DNA from: Deltaproteobacteria bacterium
GTDB taxonomy: Bacteria; UBA10199; 2-02-FULL-44-16
Assembly (NCBI GenBank): GCA_016203825.1
Contig: JACQMA010000132.1
Coordinates: 1 to 7,126, forward strand
DNA length: 7,126 bases
Direction of reading: 5' to 3'
How positions within the stretch are numbered: position 1 is the stretch's first letter; each line of letters opens with the position of its first letter. The position numbers and the translations under genes were made by a program. The notes under the pieces are model-generated. The model saw nothing but the letters and a program-made list of their open reading frames with translations, did no database searches and was not told where the DNA came from. Below are positions 1 to 6,930 of the stretch, in pieces.

Positions 1-1089
1 GTGGTGGGGATTATAGCACCCATCAATTTCCCTTTTTGCTTTGCACTCGATGACGCGATTCCCGCCTTGATTGCGGGTAATGCCGTGATCGTCAAACCAT
101 CGGAGAAAAATCCCCAAAGTGCCCTGCAGGCCAAAACACTCCTGGCCGAGTGCGGTCTCCCCGCCGATCTCTATCAGGTTGTCGTGGGGGAGGCCGATCT
201 CGGGGAGGCGCTCGTCAAGAGTTCTGGTGTCGACATGATCTGCTTTACCGGTTCCACCGAAACGGGAAAAAAAGTTGCGCTGTCCTGCGCTGAACGTTTG
301 ATCCCGTGCCATCTCGAACTCTCCGGAAAGGCACCGGCGATCGTCTTTGCCGATGCGCCGTTGAAGCGTGCCGCACGCGGGATTGTGTGGAGTTCATTTT
401 TTCACAGCGGTCAGGATTGTGTCAGTACGGAACGCGTGTACGTCCATGAGTCGATTCACGATGCCTTTGTCGAGCTGGCCGTCCGTGAGGCGAAGATGCT
501 CAAGTTTGAACGAGACCTGGGACCACTGCTGAGCGAGCGACAACTCGACATCACGGCGGAACAGGTGACGGAGGCCGTGGCACAGGGGGCAAAGATTGCT
601 TGCGGTGGTGCGGTGGCGGGAAGGTATTATCTTCCCACGATTTTGACGAACGTCAGCCAAGACATGAACGTAACGCGACGAGAAACTTTTGGGCCGCTCT
701 TGCCGATCGTGAAATTTCGCGATGTCGATGAAGTCATCCGCTTCGCCAATGATTCACCATATGGTTTGCAGGCGACCGTCTGGACGCGTGATCGGAAACT
801 CGTTGAGCGTTGTTGTCGCGAGATTCAAGCAGGAAATATCCTGGTCAATGATGGACTGATCAATTTCACGATGGTCGAGACACCCTTTGGAGGCATCAAG
901 CAGTCGGGGATCGGCGTACGGCACAGCAAAGAAGGGCTCAAACGGTTTACGTATGACCTGACGGTCGTCGAGGACCGTTTCTGCGGTCCCACAGAACTCT
1001 ACTGGTTCCCCTACACGCCGTGGAAGGGAAAATTACTGAAGAAACTCCGCTCCTTCTTCTTCCACCCGTGGGTGAGAAGGTGGCTCTAA
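1..1089 (+). CDS. Aldehyde dehydrogenase family protein, 5'-truncated by the window edge
   Basis: NAD(P)-dependent oxidation of an aldehyde to a carboxylate; the substrate cannot be told from sequence. The frame is open from base 1. The first visible residues (VGIIAPINFPF) match the middle of the Rossmann domain, so roughly 120-130 N-terminal residues lie outside the window and the GTG at base 1 is not the start. Numbering from base 1: oxyanion-hole Asn in PINFPF (N9), cofactor-binding Lys in VKPSE (K32), glycine motif FTGSTETGK (82-90), general-base Glu in HLELSGK (E106; the family usually reads ELGGK, so one Gly is Ser here), nucleophilic Cys in SGQDC (C140), cofactor-contacting Glu in RRETFGP (E228), and the C-terminal PFGGIKQSG motif (295-303). 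The basic, aromatic tail (WFPYTPWKGKLLKKLRS) resembles membrane-associated or succinate-semialdehyde-like bacterial members, but this does not fix the substrate. All catalytic residues are present, so it should be active. The next gene starts 62 bases downstream. Confidence 0.93.
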   Translation: MVGIIAPINFPFCFALDDAIPALIAGNAVIVKPSEKNPQSALQAKTLLAECGLPADLYQVVVGEADLGEALVKSSGVDMICFTGSTETGKKVALSCAERLIPCHLELSGKAPAIVFADAPLKRAARGIVWSSFFHSGQDCVSTERVYVHESIHDAFVELAVREAKMLKFERDLGPLLSERQLDITAEQVTEAVAQGAKIACGGAVAGRYYLPTILTNVSQDMNVTRRETFGPLLPIVKFRDVDEVIRFANDSPYGLQATVWTRDRKLVERCCREIQAGNILVNDGLINFTMVETPFGGIKQSGIGVRHSKEGLKRFTYDLTVVEDRFCGPTELYWFPYTPWKGKLLKKLRSFFFHPWVRRWL

Positions 1090-1140
1090 AAAACCACGCA
1101 ACTTTTTAAGGGATGGGTCGATACAAGAAATAAGAAGTGC

Positions 1141-1147
1141 GAGGAGG
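1141..1147 (+). promoter_or_regulatory. Shine-Dalgarno sequence deciding the start of the 170-residue gene
   Basis: The purine run GAGGAGG ends 4 bases before ATG at 1152. An in-frame GTG at 1137 lies upstream of this run and has no ribosome binding site of its own, so ATG 1152 is preferred. It is the strongest Shine-Dalgarno match in the window by eye. Confidence 0.6.
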
Positions 1148-1151
1148 GTGT

Positions 1152-1664
1152 ATGATTTCAGCCGGCGAGGGGATCAACGAAGTTGTAAAAAATTCGGTTG
1201 TTGCGTGTGGGTTGAGCGATGTCGAGTGTGGGCTCTATGCTCGTTTTGTGCGTGCGGCTGAAGGATCGATGGTTGATGGACAAGGTCGCGATGCTGCTCT
1301 TGTTGCTCCTCCTCCCGGACAGACGGCGGAGTACAGAAAATCGGGGAATGACGGTTGGCGTTTCGCCGTTTTTGTTGGATATGATCGCTATATCGCCGTT
1401 TCTCGGTCGGTCCATGTTGGCGACGCAGATTATGTCGTTCAGGTCATGAAGAGGGGACCTGCCGAGCGATGGGGACGTGCTGAATATTTCTTCAAACTTT
1501 TTGACGGCAAGGGACATGAAATCCCCCGATCGACGCTCATGGCATGTGAAGAGAGTGAATCGTCCGATGGGTTTTATGCAGAAGAAAAGACGAGGCAGCT
1601 TTGGGAGCAGGCCGTTTATGCTGCAACCGGTATTCCCTTTATTGTCCATCGTATGCCCGAATAG
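1152..1664 (+). CDS. Hypothetical protein, 170 residues, family not recognised
   Basis: I do not recognise a family. The start is ATG 1152 (MISAGEGINE), backed by the GAGGAGG site just upstream; a GTG at 1137 would add five residues but lacks a site. There is no signal peptide or membrane segment. The N-terminal part (1-60) is small-residue rich and ends in a Pro-rich turn (VAPPPGQ, 51-57). The centre (66-120) alternates hydrophobic and charged residues with several Trp, Tyr and Phe (WRFAVFVGYDRY, YVVQVMKRG, YFFKLFDGKG), as expected for a beta-sheet core. An acidic, Ser-rich stretch (EESESSDG, 133-140) precedes a C-terminal segment with a likely helix (KTRQLWEQAVYAATG). It lies between the aldehyde dehydrogenase (62 bases) and lysS (43 bases), all in the same direction, which gives no functional clue. 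An antisense frame covers almost the same bases, but only the + frame has a ribosome binding site and fits the strand of all neighbours. It is probably a real, lineage-restricted gene. Confidence 0.6.
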   Translation: MISAGEGINEVVKNSVVACGLSDVECGLYARFVRAAEGSMVDGQGRDAALVAPPPGQTAEYRKSGNDGWRFAVFVGYDRYIAVSRSVHVGDADYVVQVMKRGPAERWGRAEYFFKLFDGKGHEIPRSTLMACEESESSDGFYAEEKTRQLWEQAVYAATGIPFIVHRMPE

Positions 1665-1707
1665 TACCAGTTGACTTTCCGCGGTCGTCCGATAGTTTCA
1701 CCGGCCA

Positions 1708-3195
1708 ATGTCGGAAGAAGAAAACCAATACATTCAACAGCGTCGGGCGAAACTCGCGGAGTATCGCGCGCTCGGGATCAATCCGTTTCCCCGGGGGATG
1801 AAGCCGACCCACACGGCCCGCGACATCCTCACAACCTATGAATCGCACGATGGAGATGCGCTCACCAAGGTCACCCAAAACTTTTCGGTTGCGGGCCGGA
1901 TCGTCTTTCACCGTGCCTTCGGCAAGGCCGCGTTTCTCAAACTCCGTGATCGATCTGGTGAGATTCAAATATACATTCAACATCAAGCAGTTGGAGATGA
2001 ACTCTTCAAGTTTTACAAGATGCTCGATGTCGGTGATTTTCTCTTAGCTGAAGGGACGCTGTTTCGGACCAAGACCGGAGAGCTTTCACTTCACGTCACC
2101 GGTTTTCGCCTTACGTCCAAGGCGCTCCAGCTCCTTCCGGAAAAATGGCATGGACTGGCCGATGTCGAGCAGCGCTATCGACAACGCTATGTCGATCTCA
2201 TTGCGAACCCCAAGGTCAAAGAGATTTTTCGAGCGCGATCGCAGACCGTTCAGGCGATTCGTGACTTTTTGATCGCGCGTGATTTTCTCGAAGTCGAAAC
2301 GCCCATGATGCATCCCATTCCCGGTGGGGCGGCGGCAAAACCTTTTATCACGCATCACAACAAGCTCGACATGGATCTCTACCTTCGCATTGCCCCGGAA
2401 CTCTACTTGAAGCGTTTGGTCGTCGGCGGTCTTGAGCGCGTTTTTGAGATCAATCGGAATTTCCGGAATGAAGGCATTTCGATTCAGCATAATCCTGAAT
2501 TCACGATGCTCGAATTCTATCAAGCCTATGGAACGCATGAAGAGTTGATGGAGCTGACTGAACAGATGTTCGCTGACGTCGCGACGAAGGTTCTGGGGAA
2601 AACAACCGTGACCTATCAAGGAACGGAGATCAACCTTGCCCCGCCGTACCGCAAGCTCACGATGAAAGAAGCGCTCGTCGAAGTGGGTGGCTGCGATCCT
2701 GCGATCCTCACCGATAAGAAGAAGGCAGTCGCATACGCCGCAAAGTTGGGGGACACGCTCAAAACCAAGAATGAAGGATTGGGGGCGATCCTCACGGAAA
2801 TTTTTGAACTCACGTGTGAAAAGAAACTCATGCAACCGACGTTCATCCACGGGTATCCCGTCGAGGTCTCGCCGCTGGCCCGTCGCAGTGACACCGATCC
2901 CGAGATCGCCGATCGTTTTGAACTGTATATCTACGGTCGTGAAATCGCGAATGCGTTTACCGAGCTCAATGACCCTGAAGATCAGGCGGCACGTTTTCAC
3001 GCGCAGGCTGAGGCCTTGTTCAAAGGGGACGATGAAGCGATGCACTACGATGACGATTACGTGACCGCCCTTGAGTATGGCCTGCCGCCGACGGCGGGTG
3101 AGGGGATCGGCATCGATCGGCTCGTGATGCTGCTGACCGATGCCCCGTCGATTCGCGATGTCATCCTGTTCCCGCAACTGCGCAAAAAGGAATAG
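1708..3195 (+). CDS. lysS: Lysine--tRNA ligase, class II (LysRS)
   Basis: A cytoplasmic enzyme that charges tRNA-Lys with lysine using ATP. At 495 residues it has the normal length for bacterial LysRS-II and appears complete. The N-terminal helix (QQRRAKLAEYRALGINPFP, 10-28) is typical and supports the ATG at 1708. An OB-fold anticodon-binding domain covers about 60-135 (VAGRIVFHRAFGKAAFLKLRD region). The class II catalytic domain follows: motif 1 at about 193-213 (FLEVETPMMHPIPGGAAAKP), motif 2 at 244-274 with FEINRNFRNEG and the lysine-specific EFTMLEFYQAY, and motif 3 at 464-478 (GEGIGIDRLVMLLTD, with the ATP-binding Arg at 471). The pocket sequence RFELYIYGREIANAFTELNDP (403 onward) is also characteristic. 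No Shine-Dalgarno sequence is visible before ATG 1708. It heads the lolC-lolE-lolD-bamA run, and lolC begins 5 bases after its stop. Confidence 0.98.
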   Translation: MSEEENQYIQQRRAKLAEYRALGINPFPRGMKPTHTARDILTTYESHDGDALTKVTQNFSVAGRIVFHRAFGKAAFLKLRDRSGEIQIYIQHQAVGDELFKFYKMLDVGDFLLAEGTLFRTKTGELSLHVTGFRLTSKALQLLPEKWHGLADVEQRYRQRYVDLIANPKVKEIFRARSQTVQAIRDFLIARDFLEVETPMMHPIPGGAAAKPFITHHNKLDMDLYLRIAPELYLKRLVVGGLERVFEINRNFRNEGISIQHNPEFTMLEFYQAYGTHEELMELTEQMFADVATKVLGKTTVTYQGTEINLAPPYRKLTMKEALVEVGGCDPAILTDKKKAVAYAAKLGDTLKTKNEGLGAILTEIFELTCEKKLMQPTFIHGYPVEVSPLARRSDTDPEIADRFELYIYGREIANAFTELNDPEDQAARFHAQAEALFKGDDEAMHYDDDYVTALEYGLPPTAGEGIGIDRLVMLLTDAPSIRDVILFPQLRKKE

Positions 3196-3200
3196 GGCGC

Positions 3201-4418
3201 ATGGTCAGCCCCTGGCTTGCTCGTCGTTATCTCCTTCATGCCCGACATGAGCGTTTTCTGCCGCTGCTCACCACGACGGCGATCGGTGGTGTTGCGGTCG
3301 GTGTCTTTGCGCTGATCGTCGTGCTTTCGGTCATGCGGGGATTTCAGCGCGAACTCACCGAGCGCCTCTTGGGATTCGATGCCCATGTGACGCTTCTTCC
3401 CCCCGCGGGAGAAGAAGGTGATGAAGCGAGCGTTCGTGCGTTTTTTCCTACCGAAACTATTCGTGAACTGACCCCTATCGTCGAGGGCGAGGTGGTGGCA
3501 ACGCGCGACGCCGGCGAAGAACCGGTCGCCCAAGGGATCAAGGTGCGAGGTGTTCTTCCCGGAACATTAGAAAAGATGGAAAGAGTCGAATTGTATTTTC
3601 CAACAGGGGGGTCACCCTCACCCTGGCCCTCTCCCTCAACAATTATTCTTGGCAATGAAGTGGCGGCGAACCTGCTGGTGCATCCCGATTTTGAGGACGA
3701 GATCGAACTCGTGGCACCGCTCGCCGAGATCGGACCAACCGGCGAATTCGTGCCTCGCCATCGAAGGACACGTGTTGCCGGTCTATTTCGTGCGGGCGTG
3801 TATCAGTACGATGCCAAGGTCGCTTTCGTGACACTCGACGAAGCCAAACGCATTCTGGGTGAGCAGGTGCGTTTTTCATGGCAGGTCAAACTTCTGCGCG
3901 AAGGAGACGTGACAGCACTTGCCGAGCGACTCCGTCTTCCTGCGGGATGGAGTTTCACGACGTGGCGGGAACAGAATCATAAACTCTTTCAGGCCCTGCG
4001 TCTGGAACGCATCGCCATGGGAACAATTCTCGTGTTGATCATCGCAATTGCGTCCTTTTCCGTGATGGGCGTCATCATGATCATTGGCACCATGAAGCGC
4101 AGAGATGTCGCCCTGCTCAAGTCATTGGGATTGTCCGCATCACGCGCCGGTCATGTCTTCTTGCTCGTGGGGGCGTGGATTGGTGGGATCGGAACGGCCC
4201 TTGGCGGTTTTCTTGGGGTGCTGGTGACACTCGTACTGCACCGTTGGCCCATTCCCTTGCCATCATCGTATTACCTCGATCACCTTCCGGTCGATCTGCA
4301 GGGTGGTTTTATCGTCGTGACGATGGGAACAGGATTCTTACTTTCGTTGATGGCGGCGTGGATTCCGGCACGACGTGCCGCACGCGAGGAAATCTGTGAG
4401 GTTCTTCGCTATGAGTAG
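3201..4418 (+). CDS. lolC: Lipoprotein-releasing ABC transporter permease, LolC-like subunit
   Basis: An inner-membrane permease of the LolCDE complex, which pulls mature lipoproteins out of the inner membrane and hands them to the chaperone LolA. It is 405 residues, the usual length. The layout is family-typical: a short cytoplasmic start (WLARRYLLHARHERF), TM1 about 21-46, a large periplasmic domain (about 50-268), TM2 about 271-296, a coupling-helix region (MKRRDVALLKSLGLS, 298-312), TM3 about 318-346, TM4 about 368-389, and the classic tail PARRAAREEICEVLRYE. I call it LolC-like because GPTGEFVP (178-185) sits where E. coli LolC has its LolA-binding Hook (PMGRIP-type); the partner subunit lacks this. 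AAGGA (3187-3191) is a reasonable ribosome binding site. Oddity: residues about 135-146 (PTGGSPSPWPSP) are encoded by a dispersed-repeat-like sequence just before the conserved IILGNEVA strand. C versus E naming is inference; membership of the LolC/E family is firm. Confidence 0.92.
   Translation: MVSPWLARRYLLHARHERFLPLLTTTAIGGVAVGVFALIVVLSVMRGFQRELTERLLGFDAHVTLLPPAGEEGDEASVRAFFPTETIRELTPIVEGEVVATRDAGEEPVAQGIKVRGVLPGTLEKMERVELYFPTGGSPSPWPSPSTIILGNEVAANLLVHPDFEDEIELVAPLAEIGPTGEFVPRHRRTRVAGLFRAGVYQYDAKVAFVTLDEAKRILGEQVRFSWQVKLLREGDVTALAERLRLPAGWSFTTWREQNHKLFQALRLERIAMGTILVLIIAIASFSVMGVIMIIGTMKRRDVALLKSLGLSASRAGHVFLLVGAWIGGIGTALGGFLGVLVTLVLHRWPIPLPSSYYLDHLPVDLQGGFIVVTMGTGFLLSLMAAWIPARRAAREEICEVLRYE
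3606..3638 (+). repeat. Dispersed-repeat-like sequence (one arm) read in frame within lolC
   Basis: A G run (3606-3611) is followed by CCCTCACCCTGGCCCTCTCC starting at 3615. This resembles a motif scattered through many bacterial genomes, usually as inverted arms CCCTCACCC(N)CCCTCTCCC ... GGGAGAGGG. Such elements are often recognised by their spurious translations, GEGQGEG on one strand and SPSPxPSP on the other. Both are seen here: SPSPWPSPS in the lolC frame and EGEGQGEG on the minus strand. Only one arm is present; no GGGAGAGGG partner follows. It adds codons without breaking lolC. The resemblance comes from memory of this motif, not a search. Confidence 0.5.
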
Positions 4419-5595
4419 CGCGACGGCCTTTCTTGCTCGTCGTCTTTTCTCTGTCCGAGGCATGCGGTCCTCTCAGCGCGTCATGTTTCTCGTAGCCGTT
4501 GTCGGGATGACGCTCGCCGTCGCAACGCTTTTTGTTGCCCTTTCGCTCGCGCGTGGCTTTGAACACGCGTATCGACAATCGCTCCTCGGTTTTCATGCGC
4601 ACGTGGTGCTCCTCGCTCAAGGCGAAGTGTCCGATGCAACGTCGATGCTGGCCGCATTACCTGAGCGTGTCCACGGTCTCACCGAGGCAACGCCTTTTCT
4701 GTATCGCGAGGGATTGTTCATCGGCAAGGGAAGCATCAAAGGCGTCGTCCTGAAGGGCATCGATCTTCAGGATCCATCGTGGCGTGAACGATTTCGCGTA
4801 TCAGGAAATAGCAAGGGGGAAGGGGTGATCTTGGGAAAGGCCGTGTTCCCGGGAGTGGACGTGGGCGAGACGGTCAAACTGCTCATCCCGAAGCAACATG
4901 CAGGACAATCTCCATTCCTCGATCTCGCGGTTGCGGGGACCTTTTCATCGGGTCTCTATGATTCTGATTCCCAATTTGCTCTGATCGACTTGGAGCAACT
5001 TCGGAAACTCTTCGGTGATCCCTCCGACGTCATCACCGGCATCGAACTGTTTCTCGACGATCCCGAACGCGCGCAGTCGGTTGCGGTGAGCCTCGAAGAG
5101 TGGCTTCCTCCGACGCTTCGTCCGGTCACGTGGCAGGAATTGAACGCCGAACTTTTTGAAGCGATTCGCCTCGAAAAAACGGTCTTGGCGATCATCATGG
5201 GGATGCTCGTCCTCGTTGCGGCCTTGAACATCATCGCTGTCGTGACTGTCGTCATCCATGCCCGAACGCGTGAGATGGCGATCTTGAGTACCTTAGGTAT
5301 TTCTCGTCGGCAGCGCATGAAACTCCTCATGCGCTTAGGGTTTACGCCTGGTCTCTGGGGAACGTTGTTGGGACTCTCCCTCGGTATCGTGGTTGCGTTT
5401 CTCCTTACCCGTACCTCGATCATTCCCATTGATCCCGAGGTCTACCTTCTGGACCGCTTGCTCCTTGACTTATCGCCGTTGTTATGCGGAATCATTGGCG
5501 TTTTTTCATTGGGGGTTACGTGCTTGGTCGCCGCGGTGGCGAGCCAAAAACTCGTGTCTCTTCCCATCATTGAAGGACTTCGTCAGGCAAGGTGA
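4411..5595 (+). CDS. lolE: Lipoprotein-releasing ABC transporter permease, LolE-like subunit
   Basis: The second permease of the LolCDE complex, 394 residues. ATG 4411 overlaps the end of lolC by 8 bases (ATGAGTAG), with GTGAGG at 4396-4401 as ribosome binding site. An in-frame GTG at 4375 would give an unfamiliar extension deep inside lolC, whereas ATG 4411 gives the family-typical MSSATAFLARRLF. Topology: TM1 about 24-48, periplasmic domain about 50-253, TM2 about 255-283, coupling region (ARTREMAILSTLGISRRQ, 284-301), TM3 about 310-333, TM4 about 356-378. The periplasmic domain has the family landmarks GVILGKAVF (138-146) and VAGTFSSGLYDSD (174-186), but between them no PTG/PMG Hook as in the first subunit. 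The C-terminus (LPIIEGLRQAR) departs from the usual P-A-EALRYE ending. The two subunits differ widely, suggesting a heteromeric LolC-LolE pair rather than a recent duplication. The E assignment is inference. Confidence 0.9.
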   Translation: MSSATAFLARRLFSVRGMRSSQRVMFLVAVVGMTLAVATLFVALSLARGFEHAYRQSLLGFHAHVVLLAQGEVSDATSMLAALPERVHGLTEATPFLYREGLFIGKGSIKGVVLKGIDLQDPSWRERFRVSGNSKGEGVILGKAVFPGVDVGETVKLLIPKQHAGQSPFLDLAVAGTFSSGLYDSDSQFALIDLEQLRKLFGDPSDVITGIELFLDDPERAQSVAVSLEEWLPPTLRPVTWQELNAELFEAIRLEKTVLAIIMGMLVLVAALNIIAVVTVVIHARTREMAILSTLGISRRQRMKLLMRLGFTPGLWGTLLGLSLGIVVAFLLTRTSIIPIDPEVYLLDRLLLDLSPLLCGIIGVFSLGVTCLVAAVASQKLVSLPIIEGLRQAR

Positions 5596-5596
5596 C

Positions 5597-6277
5597 ATGT
5601 CATTGGTGCACGCACACGACATTCGAAAACGTTACGTCGATGGCCCGGTTCCGGTTGAGGTCTTGCGTTCCGTGAGCCTTACGGTCGAGGAAGGAGACAT
5701 CGTTGGTATTTGCGGTGCCTCCGGCTCGGGAAAATCGACGCTCCTTCATCTCTTAGGTGGTCTTGATCGCGCGACGGCAGGCGAAGTTTTTTTTGATGGT
5801 CTTCCGCTCAGTCACCGTACGGACGAGGAACTTGCGCATCTTCGCAATCGCTCGATCGGTTTTGTGTTTCAGTTCTATCATCTCCTCACTGAATGCACGG
5901 CCCTCGAGAATGTCATGCTCCCGTGTCTCATTGCGGGCGTGAACCGAGGTGAGGCCACGACACGAGCGACGGAAGTTTTGGTCGAAATGGGACTTTCGGA
6001 TCGTGCGGGTCATCATCCTGCCCTCTTGTCGGGAGGCGAGCAACAACGCGTTGCCATTGCACGCGCGATCGTTATGCGTCCGCGACTGTTGCTTGCAGAT
6101 GAGCCGACCAGAAATCTTGATCGAGCCACGGGTGAGTCGGTGTGGACGCTGCTCACCGATCTTTCCGAGCGTCATCGCATGACCATGGTCGTGGTCAGTC
6201 ACAATCGAGATCTCTTGCGCACACTTCCACGTGTTTTGGAACTCAAAGACGGACGGCTCGACGCGGAGGCCGCATGA
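5597..6277 (+). CDS. lolD: Lipoprotein-releasing ABC transporter ATP-binding protein LolD
   Basis: The cytoplasmic ATPase that powers LolC/LolE, 226 residues, normal for LolD. ATG 5597 lies 1 base after the lolE stop, with AAGG at 5589-5592 upstream; longer in-frame starts would run back into lolE and give unrelated residues. Motifs in order: Walker [10 protein letters not shown] (40-48), Q-loop Gln in FVFQFYHLL (Q92), signature [14 protein letters not shown] (144-157), Walker B LLLADE (164-169), D-loop NLD (173-175), H-loop His in VVVSHNRD (H202). The [23 protein letters not shown] segment is characteristic of the LolD/MacB-type subgroup. Oddity: the segment usually reading DEPTGNLD reads DEPTRNLD, with Arg 172 from AGA at 6110-6112. 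Catalytic residues are otherwise intact. It is coupled to both neighbours: one base after lolE, and 4 bases shared with bamA. Confidence 0.95.
   Translation: MSLVHAHDIRKRYVDGPVPVEVLRSVSLTVEEGDIVGICGASGSGKSTLLHLLGGLDRATAGEVFFDGLPLSHRTDEELAHLRNRSIGFVFQFYHLLTECTALENVMLPCLIAGVNRGEATTRATEVLVEMGLSDRAGHHPALLSGGEQQRVAIARAIVMRPRLLLADEPTRNLDRATGESVWTLLTDLSERHRMTMVVVSHNRDLLRTLPRVLELKDGRLDAEAA
6264..6269 (+). promoter_or_regulatory. Shine-Dalgarno sequence for bamA, inside the end of lolD
   Basis: CGGAGG sits 4 bases before ATG 6274 within the last codons of lolD. It fixes the bamA start at 6274, which is also where a clean signal peptide begins. The frame is open further upstream but that part reads as lolD shadow. 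Confidence 0.6.
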
Positions 6278-6930
6278 GGTGGTTCGTTCTCCTCCTCATC
6301 TTCTTTCTCCGCATCACGCCTGCCTTGGCCTATGAAAGCATTCACGCGATTCGTTTTGAAGGAAATGTTCGAACGCCCGACGAAACGATGACGTCAACCA
6401 TCACCTCCCACGTCGGAAGCCCCTTGAACCGCGAAGTCATTCGCCGCGATATCAAGGCCCTCTTCAAACTCGGACAATTCCGCGACATTGAAGTCGAAAA
6501 AATAGCGACGGCATCGGGTGTCGATCTTATCTTTCGTTGCGTGGAACACCCTGTTGTCAGCGAGATTGATTTTACGGGAAACCGAAAAATAAAAGACGAC
6601 GACTTGCACTCCGAAGTCACGGTCAAGACGTACCGGCCACTCGATGAACATGAGGTTTCGACGTCGATGGTCAAAATCCGCGAGGCCTATGCGAAGAAGG
6701 GGTATTATCTTGCCGAGATTGATTATCGGACCGAGCCGATCGAAAACGGTGATGCCAAACTCATCTTTGAAGTTCACGAACACCAGGGGGTTGCGGTTCG
6801 GCGCGTGACCTTCATGGGCAATCGAGTTTTTGACGACGATGAACTTCGTGAAGTGCTTCGAACGAAGCAAAAAGGATTTTTCTCCTTTGTCAATCTCATC
6901 AAAGATGCACAAGCCAAAACATCGCGCTAA
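6274..6930 (+). CDS. bamA: Outer-membrane assembly factor BamA, N-terminal part only (signal peptide, POTRA1, POTRA2, half of POTRA3); no barrel
   Basis: BamA is the core of the machine that folds beta-barrel proteins into the outer membrane. Family members have five periplasmic POTRA domains and a C-terminal barrel, about 750-800 residues; this frame ends after 218. The start overlaps the lolD stop (ATGA). A signal peptide covers 1-19 ([19 protein letters not shown], cleavage after ALA). POTRA1 spans about 23-92 (IRFEGNVRT; LFKLGQFRDIEVE), POTRA2 about 93-170 (IDFTGNRKIKDDDL; REAYAKKGYYLAEIDY), and POTRA3 begins at about 172 (VRRVTFMGNRVFDDDELREV). It still looks normal through RTKQKGFFSFV, a widespread BamA stretch, then ends with the unfamiliar NLIKDAQAKTSR. 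None of the three forward frames continues POTRA3 past about 6895, so a single-base frameshift does not explain it; sequence has been lost or joined. As it stands the product could not act as BamA. Confidence 0.85.
   Translation: MRWFVLLLIFFLRITPALAYESIHAIRFEGNVRTPDETMTSTITSHVGSPLNREVIRRDIKALFKLGQFRDIEVEKIATASGVDLIFRCVEHPVVSEIDFTGNRKIKDDDLHSEVTVKTYRPLDEHEVSTSMVKIREAYAKKGYYLAEIDYRTEPIENGDAKLIFEVHEHQGVAVRRVTFMGNRVFDDDELREVLRTKQKGFFSFVNLIKDAQAKTSR
6893..6930 (+). other. Probable junction between bamA and the ftsI-like gene (rearrangement or assembly join)
   Basis: BamA-like sequence ends near 6893-6906 and the penicillin-binding protein starts at 6930. The roughly 25-35 bases between encode no recognisable part of either family in any forward frame. 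The join point cannot be placed exactly from one sequence. Confidence 0.5.

Noticed and set aside
1090..1136. Possible terminator or promoter after the aldehyde dehydrogenase (A run followed by a T run)
   Set aside because: AAAAAA and TTTTT could pair only as a weak A-T stem with a 9-10 base loop, with no GC stem before a T tract. No convincing -35/-10 pair is seen.
1158..1649. Long minus-strand open frame opposite the 170-residue gene
   Set aside because: It has no ribosome binding site, opposes every neighbour, and its translation has scattered Arg, Cys and Ser without recognisable organisation. The + frame is better supported, though not proven.
2086..3177. 363-codon minus-strand open frame inside lysS
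   Set aside because: The opposite strand is a complete, motif-verified LysRS. The frame is open as a by-product of the codon use of lysS.
4945..5429. Minus-strand frames of about 100-160 codons inside lolE
   Set aside because: They are Arg/Ser- or Asp/His-rich shadow translations of a verified membrane protein gene.
6890..6930. Single-base frameshift as the cause of the short bamA
   Set aside because: Reading all three forward frames past 6893 shows no POTRA3 continuation, so one indel cannot restore it.
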